Source of the DNA: Platerodrilus igneus
Lineage: Eukaryota > Arthropoda > Insecta > Coleoptera > Lycidae
Assembly: GCA_036346225.1 (NCBI GenBank)
Contig: JARFIW010001670.1
Span: forward strand, 6,634,001 to 6,698,000
Length of the DNA stretch: 64,000 nucleotides
Direction: 5' to 3'
Of this stretch, positions 44,501 through 55,864 are shown in pieces; position 1 is the first letter of the stretch, and each line of letters starts with the position of its first letter. The notes below the pieces were generated by a model. That model ran no database searches, had not been told where the DNA came from, and was given only the letters and a program-made list of their open reading frames with translations. The position numbers were made by a program, and so were the translations under genes.

Positions 44501-44853
44501 ACTTCAAGGTGCTGGTCCGTTCACATTGGACCTTTTTTCTATACGTTCAATATTGAACGTAATTAACCTACTTAGAAGTGGACGACTGACACCTGTTACT
44601 GCTGCGGGATAGTTTACTTTAAAAATAACGCTTATCTCCAACCAGATGTTGTCTCTTACAACCTTATCTTACGACAACGTAAAGTTATTTTCCATTGAAT
44701 CCAACCATAATTGCGCCTTACGATGTTTTAATTCGGAAAAATTGTGAATCTACTCAAAATTAATTCCAAATGCACGAAATCTAGTGATCAGTATATGTGT
44801 TAGTAGGTTAGTTTAACCCTCGTTTGTTGCAATGAAATATCAAAAATTAGAAC
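41541..44853 (-). mobile_element. RTE-like non-LTR retrotransposon, tandem copy B
   Basis: It is nearly identical to copy A from ATCTTTCACTATCTGTG (41541; A at 38149) to CAAAAATTAGAAC (44853; A ends 41533). The RT at 42541-42044 retains FADD (codon at 42128-42130). The endonuclease and linker are at 43083-44310, including HNIVIMKAALKFKNL. B has many extra one- or two-base deletions relative to A, clustered at 41560-42060 and 42720-42790, that break frames. It lacks the 3' sequence that A has below 38149. I infer a tandem duplication of about 3.3 kb rather than two independent insertions. Confidence 0.85.
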
Positions 44854-46306
44854 CTGATAAATAACTAATATATACTGACCATTGAAACTTCAGGATGGAA
44901 CACTTATTTGTTGGATATCATACAGAAAAAGGTCAGGCCTTTCGGCGCTTCCAGCGCAAATTTTTGATCCCAATTCATCCTATTTTTCAACAAATCGCGT
45001 AAGTGCTCGGATTAGCCGATTCGTTTAAGACGGACGACCAAAAATGCACTCGAGCCGCAGGTGTAATCCACACGAGTCTAAACGACTTACATTTCTTCTT
45101 GCATAAACGCAAGGAATTTCGTTTGAAAACATGCAATATTATCTACCTTAAACTTGATGTTCGTAAATCGTATCCTATATATAAGTACAAAGATATAAAT
45201 TGTAGAATTCTTGTAACTAAACCCTGCTACTCTAAATTAAGTACAGGATGATGCTAAATAACGTATCTTAAAATTTATTTATGTTTGAAGTAATCACTAA
45301 ATTTAACTAATATTGAGCAAATATGATATAAGCGGACTGAACTTGACTCGTGTCTTCTAAATTATATTTGCTTTGGTGTCCCAATAAATAATTTATTTGA
45401 ATTGCTAAGAAAATTTTTATGTGTAGATTTCTATTTAAGACAACTCAATAACGTACGCTGCTGGAGTATACGTGCTAATGGCAAAAATATTACCATACGC
45501 TAGAAAAATGGCCTTTTGCACCTGCTGGTAGACTTAATTTGATCGCTACTCATATAAAGCGCTTGATTAGTTTCCAACTGTTAGTTGTAGATTTTTAGTT
45601 CTAATTATTTTCTACAGTTTATGACTGTCGGGCAATTAGTTATAGCTTGGGTTGACATTTCTTTTCAGTACTAATTATGCAGGCATTTTTGCGCCATTCA
45701 AGTTGTTAAAATTTGTTAGGAACTGTGATTACATCGTCTAATTAGTAGCGCAATATGACCTGTTCTTAATTTTCGAAACGTCTCCAGTTTTTTGAAAAGT
45801 TTTTATTAAGGTAAATCACCTCGTGGCTAATTATAATCTATAACCATTAAAAGGACTCCCTTCGTCCGTTATATAAATAATGACGGTTAGTTAATTAGAT
45901 ATGTAACAAATTAAGAGGTGGGTTCTAAATTATGTTAAATATTTATTTTGTAACACACATTAAATTTCTAATGAAGGTAGTTTTATCATTAATGATCGTA
46001 GGTAGGATTGGACGATCATGGTGGGTCGAGCAAACGCCATGCTTTTTAAACCAATAGAATTTTTAGAAGTGCAATTAAAATTAATTTGCAGCAATAACAA
46101 TACATATGCAAATGTCACCATAAATATTAGCATTTAACTTTATAATGTTTTAACCGTAGAATATGCAAATTGTCTAATTATATATTCAATGATTCTTTAA
46201 ATTTGTACTCTAAAGTTTGAAAATAATAGGTTCTCCAATGCTAATAAATTAAACAAGCAACATGATTCGTTTGTATGAACTTATAACAAAACAACCAATT
46301 AAACTG
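44854..46306. other. AT-rich stretch without recognised features
   Basis: An 82-codon open frame at 45003-45251 has no recognised motif. A pyrimidine-rich acceptor-like TTTCTTTTCAG ends near 45667, but I see no open exon with a donor after it. Confidence 0.35.
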
Positions 46307-46380
46307 GTGATGTTATGTATAAATAAGTGTGCACAATGTAAATTGACATACGTTGGTCAAACATTGCATCACCCTCCGAC
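46307..46380 (+). pseudogene. Penelope-like GIY-YIG endonuclease scrap
   Basis: The plus strand reads INKCAQCKLTYVGQT. It then gives LHHLRQQVGRL if one base is skipped. CxxC followed by YVGQT and an LxxRxxxH-like helix is the zinc-bound GIY-YIG core at the C-terminus of Penelope-like polyproteins. The first GIY is not clear. No RT is visible upstream, so this is a short leftover. Confidence 0.5.
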
Positions 46381-47520
46381 AACAAGTCGGTCGCCTTTCA
46401 GTTTCCAATTTCTTCTATAAATCTTATCGTAGTTAAAAGCAGTTGCGACCACATATTTCGTTGACTTATCTGTTTTCTAAGTTAATGAACGACCTGTCGT
46501 TAAAACGCTAGGTTTTAGCTTACTGTTTTTTGTTCTCATTTAAACTGAAGATAAACTAGGTCTTATCTACACTTTTAAATGGTTTAGATGGAAAGAATCC
46601 ATTTGGAACGAAAATGGGTATTTCAGATTATTTCAGTCATTTGTCAATGTTTATTAGCTGTTGAAAGTTTGGTCTCTTCTTAAATCACATGAGCTAAGTA
46701 GAATTGTGATAGGCTGATTTGTAGTTTTAGTGCAGCATATGGCCCTTTTAGGCGCCTTGCGGGCTTTAAATTTTTTTCCTGTCGCGCCTGTTTGCATGTC
46801 TCTTAATTGGCAAGTATGCTTCCACGTTACTACACTTGTGCTTGTGTTTTGTAAACCTTCAATCATGTAGTATTTGTTTGGACAAGTTTCTATGTTTACG
46901 CACTAAATATTTTATGATCTTTTTTGTAGCTGGCAGTAAAATACTTGTATAATGAAAGGAATGTTTATTGCGTTTGTATGTAACTGAGCGAGAACTAATT
47001 TTCCGTCCAATAAATTTTGCATTACTGGATTTTAGGGGTTCACATTACACTATGTGGTGGCGTTCTTGTTCGATGTACTTGGGAAATGCTTTTGATGCAT
47101 TCTAAAAGTGTAGTGCTAGTTTCAGGATTGCTTGTATTAATACCATAAAAATACACTCCTATAATTTGTATTTATTGAAGAGGATCATCAGAACCAAAGC
47201 TACGCTTAGTAAACATTTTCTTAAAATTTACCCTTGAAAAATTATCCAAGTTGTTTAGCTTTATGCCGTACTATTTAAATCCTGCCCGTAGTCAATGGGT
47301 TTATTTGCCATAACGATATTTCAGTCGAACAGTAAATTTGTAGGACGTTTTAAAATTCTATAAAACGAGTAGTTTTCTAAGACCCGATCAATTTGCATAA
47401 ATTCCAAATTTTGGGAATACTTTAAAACGACCATGGAACTCAAATTAACCATAGTGTTTCTCTAGGAATATTTTTAGACTTTCTAATTCTACAAAATCAA
47501 CAGATTTAACACATTTTCTT
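46381..47520. other. AT-rich stretch with one GC-richer patch
   Basis: The patch 46735-46800 is GC-richer and lies in a 70-codon minus-strand open frame (46866-46654) containing KARKAPKRAICCTKT. I do not recognise it. Otherwise nothing is seen. Confidence 0.3.
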
Positions 47521-47588
47521 CAGTTTGTGGTGGTTAGGTTATGGACCACGAAAGCCTAAAATACAGGTTCGAATCCTATCCGGGACCT
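47521..47588 (+). tRNA. tRNA-like sequence (probable pseudogene or SINE head)
   Basis: It has an internal A-box-like GTGGTTAGGTTATGG, a good B box GGTTCGAATCC and a 3' CCGGGACC typical of an acceptor strand. The 5' acceptor strand does not pair with the 3' end and the anticodon arm is not clear. It is most likely a decayed tRNA copy or the promoter part of an old SINE. Confidence 0.35.
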
Positions 47589-50500
47589 TATATTTTCCAT
47601 CTTTCGATTACTAGCTCGATTTGAAATGATCACATATAGATGTGATTAAAGCCATGGAGAGGTCATATTTATCATCTTGTAAACATAAAACGTCGTAAAC
47701 CCTAAAAAATTCGAGAAAAGGTCTAATTATGTGGATATTTATTTGTTTTGAAACTTATTTTTGAAATACCGATATAGATCAGTGCGTAAAAAACCGTAAT
47801 TCTCAGATAATTAATATGGTATGTTCTATGCCCAAAGAAGCGTTTTTCAAAGAGTTTCATTCACATAATGGAAGCGTAGTTTTTAGAGAAGTACTTAATT
47901 GTGTATAAAATACGCGTAAATGCATGGGCATATTCTAAAAAATTTTCATTTTGCAATTAATAAAAAGATCGTGTTTAAATTTCATAAAAGCATTCTTAAA
48001 AGAAATTTACATGCAAATTTTTACGTAAACTCGCGAGTGTAATATTTTAATTTTCATGCGAAAAGGGAATTTTCATTTAATATCAAATGCACGTTAGTAT
48101 TTCGATAAAAGCGTATTCAGTCAAGTTTTAAACAATAATCTGAGGAAGGTGTTTATTGACCTAGATTGTAGAATAATCAAATGCTAAAATAAAACAATAT
48201 GTATGACGTAAATAGTTCCGAGATGTAATAAATTGTAGAGAATTCAGCAACTTAAAGTTTGTGAAAGCGATAGGATAACTTAAATGTAAACGTTCATTCA
48301 ATTATAATATATCCTAAGGCGATTATAGAAGCAAGAAAATCAATAAACTTAAAGATTTCGAACACTCTGGACACTTACGTAAGAGGACAAGCCTATTTCT
48401 AGAACCAATTCCAACATAGAAAAAACACCTAGATTTAGTGAGAAGGATCTAGATGCCTACGTCACAGGGCTCGCTGTTATAAAACTCAATCGAATGTTGA
48501 GAACGGGGTTCAGTCATGAATAAAGCTTCGATGTTGGCACATGATTGATGAGATTAGATAATACGTCACGTATTTTAGAGTGCTATCTAAGTACTGTGTT
48601 TAGTAGTGAAAAAATTGATTGATGCACAAATGTGAGTAGATTATTTAACGTGCATTCAATGGTTTTAAAAATGGAAAATAAACAAATAAATAATAATTAA
48701 ACTATCTCAAGGTAAAGTTTCTTAATTGGAATAAAAGAATATGCGTTTGGAATTGTTTGTTATATGGTATTTTATTACGATATGAACGATTTTTGGAACA
48801 TGTATTGATGAATACGTTCTAAACAAAAGCAACAACAAGCAGATATGTCATGGTGAAATAAAAATATCTTGTTTAAATTTCAAGGAAGATTCATTGATAA
48901 ATTTTGTACATAAGGATGATTTAGTGAACAAAATTAAGAGATTAAGATTTGTGAGTAAGCATCCTAGTTCTATACAGGGTTTTTGGGCTTTATTTTTAGC
49001 GTATAAGATTTGTGTTACGAGGAATTTATAATTTTCATTTATCGGCGTTACGTTTGTTCATAAGATAAAGCTGTGGCGGATGTTTTAATTGTTTGTAAAA
49101 GGATATTTCGTATCATTATAAATCTGATGTATGATTCTAGTAGTTTTATTCGAAGACAGCTAATAGAAATAATTAGACAGCAGGTAAATTTGAAACTTTT
49201 ATCATAAGGATTGGATGCCAAAATTTTCTGCTGTGATATAGAAGCTGTCTAACTTTCTCTTATAATAGACACAGAAACTCAAATCTATATTTAAGAATCC
49301 AGTTCCTTGACTATTTTACTTGGTACGACATAAAAATATATTCTTGCTCGAATTTATAAATATATTAACTTTTGGTAAAAAAAATTTATAGTATCAATAT
49401 TTACAGATAAAAATAATAATATAAAGAAAAATTAAAATTAGTGCAGCATAAATCACATATAAATACAAAAGAATACAAATTTTCAACTTACACTTAAAAT
49501 AAAGTTACGCAGAACTTCCAGCGTCGCAGTACTATCCTACCGCCTGCTTCTTTAAAAATATACCTTTTATCAAAGATACGTATAAATTGCCCTTTGTTAT
49601 AAAGCATTAAATAAATAAATCACTCAATAAAATTATTAAACACAAAAATGTTCATTTAAATATTTTCATAAAGAAGTCTTTACAGAAAAACACAAATCTT
49701 AAAAACTTATCTCATCTTTAAACTCTGGAGTCTTGAATTAATCCCAGATCCAACAGTTTATTAATGCTTTAAACTTTGAGCACAAACGGCTCTCTAGGCT
49801 CTCTAGGATCTGAAACAAAGACAACATTTGAAACGAATTCAATCTCAGTAGAATTAAATCAAATAGATTTTAAGGGAATGTGAACTAGTATTTGGGCAGA
49901 ACTAATATTTGAAGGAATATTTGAAGTACTACTAGAAGTTAATAATTGAAAGAATATTAGAAGTAATAATTGGAATCCTAAAACTACCGCGTTACTTAAA
50001 TTAATTTAAAATATGCAGGTCACTTACGATTTCTCAAAATCGACGAAAAAACAAACTAGCTGCAAACACTTTGAATTATACTATTTGTACTTGCACTAAA
50101 TTTTAGTATTTTAAATTACTTCACTAGTTTGCAGAACAACAAGAACTATCCCTTCAAAGTAATTCCACTCATATATAACGTCTAATTCCTATTACAAGCA
50201 AACATATTGTTCAGGAAATTTCATTGTATCAAAGTATTAAAACCTGCAAAGAGGCACGTACTCCAAACCAATAAGAATCGTTATTGTTCATTACAAACAT
50301 TTCATTTGTCGAGTGCTCTGATTAATGCAAAATCGTTTCTATTTGCGATGCATAAATTCTATCCTTTTAATTTCTAATCGCAGCGAATGATTTCCTTCAT
50401 AAATAGCAAATTTGTTTCTATATGGCTCCTCATCGTGAAATATTGCTTTTATTCAATGAATTACCTACGCGTACGTGACTATTTCATCACAACTTTTACA

Positions 50501-51040
50501 TTAAGAATCGATTAAGATTTTCAGTAAAGTGAAAGTCTTTTTATATAGAAATTTTTACTGGGTGAGATATATGCGTAAAGTAGGCATCTATTTGACTAAT
50601 ACAAAAAGTAGCCTCATACACTGAGCGGTATTAAAGAAAGTTTATGCATTTATAATTAATTATCACGAATTAGAATTTCACCCATATTGTTCAAGATGGC
50701 GTCTTGTTCTCATCATTTTCCCCCAAATTAAAATATAACATTTTGAAACGAAGAGAAATTTTATTTTAATTTTTTTTACGATACAAAATAATGCGTCGAT
50801 TTTTTTTTTAATATTCACTAATATCTTCTCTATTTCACAATCAACTTGCTCCTTAATTTTACTCGAACAATTTTCTCTTTCTAAACGTCACCACATTAAT
50901 TAAAGCACTATTTCACTAGGATATTCTGCTCCTTTGCCTCATTAGGACAATTAGTTGGATCCATTTTTATTTTCCCACCTTCATTGCATGTAAACAATAT
51001 TATGCATTCAATTTCTTTATTGATGCTCAATCCAACATCC
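47589..51040. other. 3.4 kb of AT-rich DNA without recognised genes
   Basis: Composition is uniformly AT-rich. Minor repetition (GGCTCTCTA twice at about 49788-49805; ATTTGAAG/GAATATT variants at 49900-49985) and one TACAGGGTTTTTGGG-like end near 48975 are the only structure. The 60-codon minus-strand frame at 50908-51090 may belong to the Gypsy-like relic downstream of its protease. Confidence 0.4.
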
Positions 51041-51049
51041 CATCCGATA

Positions 51050-52328
51050 TAATAATAACCCCCCTTTAATAATAATTTTACCTTTGGCATAAAACTCTGT
51101 TTTTAATTCACCCATTAGATCTATCACCATTATATACCAATTTGAGTTTTGAAACAATTAAAACTCAAGTTGCTCTACAGCACTCTGTATTTATAGATTG
51201 AAAATTACCATACTGCTAATTGCTGACCATTTTTTATTGTTCGGCGTTATTATATTATTTTTCTGTAAAGGTATGATATTTTCTATTATCAAATTTTTAT
51301 GTTACATCTTAAAATTTTCCGAGATCAAATTGGCCTCCACTCCAGTATCAACTAACGTTTTAACCATCTTATTTTCAAAAACTAAGCTTATTTTCATGCC
51401 TCTCTTTTTTCATTTTCCATATCAAAAATTATAAATTCTTGCTGATGTTCAAATTTATTTATCTTAAAGACGTTGCTTCCTACTGAAATCTGATCTTGTT
51501 AAGAATCCTGGTAGGTTAATTTTGTGCGCATAAATATGCTGGTTTGAATTCCTTCTCGTGATTTACGTTGTACGTTCCTGTCTTGTGTTTTCCATTGTAC
51601 ATCCCTGTCTCGTACGTTCCTGTTTCAAGTGTCCCCTTTGTCCTGCATGCCTGTCATGATCATAGTTGTTTCGGTAGTTATATCCCTGTGTCCGGTGGCT
51701 AGTGTTCGTCCGGGCGGCTCCGTGGCATAGTTGGTATGCGTGTGACTACTATGCCCAAGGTCCCGGATTCAAATCCCAACACGGTCTGCTTGAAAAATGT
51801 TAAGCGAGCATTTTTCACAAAAATACGCCCTCGTTCGGATGAGAGGTAAAGTGGAGGTCCCGTGTGTGAGTATTGCTACGCACGTTAAAGATCCCTACCT
51901 TGCTTTCAACAGCAAGGATTCGACAAAATACAAAAATTTCAGTTAAAAAAAACTCTCTTCCTAGCCAATGTAGTACCTTTGGGTGGTGCTTTGGAAAATC
52001 AAATGTAGGGGCTAGTGTTCGTCCAATTGTTTTGTCGTCCTGCGTACATTTTTAATCTAAAATTGTTTATGCGGTTGTCCATGTTCATATTTTCTATTCG
52101 CCGTACTTGTCCCAAATTGTCGTATTCCCTGAGATACTCTAAGCAAATACTCCTATCCGTAATGTCCAATAGTGCCACGTATTGTCTCACCTCTTGTTCA
52201 AAATGGTTCGCTAAGTACCTTACTATTTGTTTCTCGTCTAGTGCGGGGTTTACTTGTCTCGCTATGCAACCTCTTTTTATACCATACTGTTTCCTCGTCT
52301 GTCTAAGGTCACTATTGAACCTAACCAT
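51050..52328 (-). mobile_element. Gypsy-like gag-protease relic, split by a SINE
   Basis: On the minus strand 52328-52010 is an open gag-like segment (RQTRKQYGIKRGCIARQVNP, EKQIVRYLANHFEQEVRQYV, EYLREYDNLGQVRR), of the form of retrotransposon gag capsids. Beyond the SINE, basic Arg/Gln-rich sequence leads, in another frame, to KISLVFENKMVKTLVDTG and ANLI at 51410-51310. That is the DTG active-site motif of a retropepsin. Further down only scraps remain. The frame is also broken by stops around 51480. A primer-site-like motif on the same strand at 53577-53591 could be its 5' end. Confidence 0.55.
51712..52009 (+). mobile_element. tRNA-derived SINE with 15-bp target duplication
   Basis: A 298-bp element is flanked by perfect direct repeats GGCTAGTGTTCGTCC at 51697-51711 and 52010-52024. 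The 5' part is tRNA-like, with A box TGGCATAGTTGG (51723-51734) and B box GGATTCAAATCC (51765-51776), the internal RNA polymerase III promoter. The body contains GCACGTTAAAGATCCC, a motif I remember from several animal SINEs. It inserted into the gag relic and splits it. Perfect flanking repeats suggest it is younger than most elements here. Confidence 0.9.
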
Positions 52329-52509
52329 TAATAAGTTGTACTAGTAATAGTTTAAAATTTCAGTTCAAATTTTTAAAATCTCGTTATCTCCGTTTCCATT
52401 AAACTAAACCAAATTTTCGCGTTGCCCATTAGCATTGATCGCACCACATTTTATTTCTATTGCACATCCCTAATAGTTGCTACTATAACTTTTAAATTAC
52501 CGTAAACAG

Positions 52510-53330
52510 ATGATAGAAGCTTTGTGTCCACAATATGTTGGGCCAAGTCCTAAACAATTAGCGTTTCACTTACTCAATACAATAATTGAGAAAGTAAACA
52601 GATGCAGAGAAATTGCTAAGAGGTAAAAAAGTCACACTGATGCAAGATGGATGGTCAAATGTGCATAGTGACTAGGACCGAAATAGGTTTTACTTTATTT
52701 CGAACTGTTGAAACTGATTCTAATTGCAAAACGTAAGAGTACGGTTTGGAATCGACTTCTAGGCTATAAAAGAAGCTGAACTAAAATGTGGATGTCAAGT
52801 TAAATGTTTTATAAATGATACGAGAGTAAAATGGGAAATATTTGACAGAAACTTAAAACTGGAAATTACTTAAAATTAAGATCTAGAAAGTGACGATTAA
52901 ATCGTTGGAAAAGAAAAGCGCGTTTTTTATTTCGTATGCTTGTGCGCCCCATTTTCTAAATCTCTGGGAACAAGAAGCAGGATGTGTGCAAAACAAAGAT
53001 GTTTCTAGGATTCTTAGTCAAGTAGTCCAGATATCAAAATACTTTAGAAACCTCCGTGTTCCAAAGGATCTTCTAAAAAATATAATGGTTCATTGGATCC
53101 ACAAATTTCAGGGAATAGTAGATGAAATAGTCAAAATGTTTGCTTAGAAGAAATTCTCAAAAACAGAATTTTATAACAAACTTTCTTTTGCGCGGCAATT
53201 TATAAAAAGGTTCAACGCTTGTAGCATCAATTTAAGCCTATTGCAATTGCATTTGGTAGATTGAAGCTGATAATGCTTCTATCGCTGACCCTGGCTAAAT
53301 CTTTCAACGAATTAGGATTTAGAACCGTAT
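52510..53330 (+). pseudogene. hAT transposase relic
   Basis: The series starts with MIEALCPQYVGPSPKQLAFH and IIEKVNRCREIAKR, then MQDGWSNVHSD in the next frame (the DGWS/DGWT motif with the first catalytic Asp). YACAPHFLNLWEQEA (the C-x2-H motif, about 52945), VQISKYFRNLRVPKDLL and PIAIAF...ADNASIAD follow the order of a hAT family related to DUF659/DUF4371 proteins. Multiple stops and frame changes are present. The BED finger N-terminus and the C-terminal dimerisation block are not seen. A hAT-type non-autonomous element lies 2 kb to the right, but a link is unproven. Confidence 0.7.
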
Positions 53331-53576
53331 GCAAAGTTTTTAAATATTAAATTGTGGGAGTCGATTACTCCTGCATTTTGCATTCAATTTATGTGGAAAG
53401 AAAATGCAAGAATGAGGTTGAACACTGAAGTAAGTGCCAACTTTTTGCCTGTATTTGTAAAATTTAATATGCAGATGAACCAATTTTCTAAATCTTTTTT
53501 TTTGTGGTAGTTGGGGAGGAAACATTAACTCCTACCGAATTTTGCGAAGTACTGTGTTACGTTTTTTTCGAGGCAG

Positions 53577-53591
53577 CCACGTTGGGCGCCA
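53577..53591 (-). other. Candidate retrotransposon primer-binding site
   Basis: On the minus strand this reads TGGCGCCCAACGTGG. From memory, TGGCGCCCAACGTGG-type sequences are common primer-binding sites of insect LTR retrotransposons. It lies upstream of the gag relic in the same orientation, but the hAT relic sits in between. I could not delimit an LTR beyond it. Confidence 0.4.
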
Positions 53592-54225
53592 AATTTATGC
53601 TACGTTGGCTCGTAGCCGTGCGTAACACCAAGAAAATCAAAGAAATGACCGGGCTCAATCGGAGATTAGGGGGGGTTGTAGAAAGCAAACCAACATATAA
53701 TGTACGCGGCTGTAAGGAGTTAGTAACAATACCTGCAATAAAAAAATTAGAATAGTAAACCTGCAATAAAAAAAAATTAGTCCTGCAAACCTGAAATAAA
53801 GAAAAAGCATAGCATGCTGATCGAGCATAGATTGTTCAGTACTTTGTAGAATGTAAAAAAAAACTGTTTAGATAATCTATATAATATAACAACGGTAAAA
53901 GCAATACAAAAATTTTTAGTACAAAGTGAGGTAATATTGGGGAGTAGCAGAAACGTTTCCTCACACACCAATTAAACATAAATCAGACAAAATGTTAACA
54001 AAAGATAAATAGATAAGACACAAGTGATATGAGTAGTCCAGTATTGTTGATTTTTCTCTTTTTCTTTTTTAATAATAGCATGCAATTCTATTGTAAAAGG
54101 TATCAAAACGACGAAGGATATTGCAAAACAACGGATAGATATTTAAAATAATAACAAGTGTGAAATAGTTCAACTTACAAAACCAGGAGCACCGGAGGAG
54201 TTTCTATAGAATTGGAATAATTCAG

Positions 54226-54505
54226 CTACTGATCTAAAACCTCCTGATAGCTTGGTAAACCGGATGCAATGGTGTAGCTTGGCAAAGATTCACAGTCGCC
54301 GGGTCCAACTTCACCTCCATTTGCATTTCTGGTTGCTAATATCCTTATTTTCCATTGTTGGAATTTGTGGTACAACAGACAGGAACACATGCAACCACGC
54401 AAGTAAGAACAATTAAAGTTAGTATAATTCCGATCCAAACATCCGCCAAGAATTTTTCGTATTGCGGATCTGCTTCAGCAGAAAGAACTTCGTCAACTTC
54501 TGAAG
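54226..54505 (-). pseudogene. Commissureless-like transmembrane sorting protein segment
   Basis: On the minus strand 54505-54405 reads EVDEVLSAEADPQYEKFL, then ADVWIGIILTLIVLTC, a membrane segment. After a one-base frame change it continues CSCLLYHKFQQWKIRILATR, then CESLPSYTIASGLPSYQEV. TAG follows at 54226, with open sequence after it and GTAAGT near 54175. An acidic start, one membrane pass, a KFQQW-type basic juxtamembrane stretch and LPSY motifs describe insect Commissureless, which diverts Robo receptors to endosomes through its LPSY. The frame change in the membrane segment and the stop mean either a pseudogene or sequence errors. The N-terminal part is not found. Confidence 0.6.
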
Positions 54506-55155
54506 CTAATTTCAGTTGGTAAAGGCATTGTTTGAATACGGTGAAACATTTAAAAACACGATCACTCTCATAATCTCGTCTTTAAAAAAATGTACGTTCA
54601 TGTTTTATTTACTTATTATTAAAAGCAAGGTAAATTTAACGTATCATTAATACGGAATGAGTTAAAAAAAAAGGGAGTTTAAAACCTGACTAAAGTGGCT
54701 CCTTTAAAAATTCTGTACAAGTTTATTGCACTTACTCTGATAAAAAAAGGGACCACTAAACTAAATCGCGCACACAGTAATCCTAAAGAAGAATCGGTCA
54801 AGTTTAGCAAGCAAGTTCTACAACTTTTATTTCCAAAAGAAAATCAACTAAAAACACAATTAGTAAAGCACGCGTAATCACTAAGTCCGTCCGTCGATGT
54901 TCCGTAACAAGCACGTGCGGTCGAGTAAACCTCTACACTCTACACTACACTCTCTACAGTTAATATACAACCTTTATTTCACAAGAAAAACAACTAAAAT
55001 CGTGTCGTGCTTGTTCATGAACAATTCGAAAATTCATACCGCATTAAATTCTCACTATTTTCAAAGCAAAAAGGAAACAGTATTTTTAATGTAATTACTA
55101 TATAGGAACAAAGAACAAAACACAACTGCCCATCTGTTTATATCAACTCGTTGCT

Positions 55156-55864
55156 ATTATAACTAGGGTTGGGTCGGCGTATCGATATATCGATACGAAT
55201 CGATACGACCCCCGTATCGACCCCCCCGATACAGCAAAAAATAAATATCGATATATCGATACTCGATATGTATCGATACGTATCGATACGCATCGATACG
55301 TATCGATACGTATCGATATTCGATATAGAATATGTATCGATATTCGATACGCAAAATCCCGTATCGCCCACCCCTATATACATACTTATGTCACAAATAT
55401 TAAACTTGAAACTTTAATTATTTTGATAACAAACAATTTTAAGTGAAAGATCGAATTGTCAGTAAATACATTATTTTAAAACGATCTTGTGATTTTATTC
55501 CCAAAGAAAGAGTAGAAAAATTTATAGATGCGTATCGATTCGTACTGACGGGTATCGCTACGTCTCGATATGTATACTTAATCTACATCTAAACGTTCCG
55601 ATACGAATCGCTATATATATATATAATATATATATATATATACATACCGCTACGTATCTATACGTATCGATATGCATCGATACGAATGACGTATCGATAC
55701 GCATCGATACGCATCGATACATATCGATACGATCGATACGTATCGATACGTATCGATACGTATCGATATATATCGATATTCGATATATCGATACATATCG
55801 ATATAGAATATGTATCGATATTCGATACGAACAAAATCCCGTATCGCCCACCCCTAATTATAAC
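55156..55864. mobile_element. hAT-type non-autonomous element packed with TATCGATA sites
   Basis: Perfect 8-bp duplications ATTATAAC (55156-55163 and 55857-55864) flank a 693-bp element that starts TAGGGTTGGG and ends CCCACCCCTA (9 of 10 inverted). ATTATAAC fits the hAT target pattern nTnnnnAn. Two blocks (about 55180-55350 and 55670-55835) consist of ATCGATACGT-type repeats holding about 19 copies of TATCGATA by hand count. An internal CCCACCCCTA at 55366-55375 duplicates the right end (ATCCCGTATCGCCCACCCCTA), with 150 bp of unique AT-rich DNA after it and a short TA run near 55610. There is no coding capacity. Confidence 0.88.

Noticed and set aside
55164..55856. CRISPR-like or satellite array of ATCGATACGT
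   Set aside because: Repeats are contiguous without unique spacers, and the block has transposon ends and target duplications.
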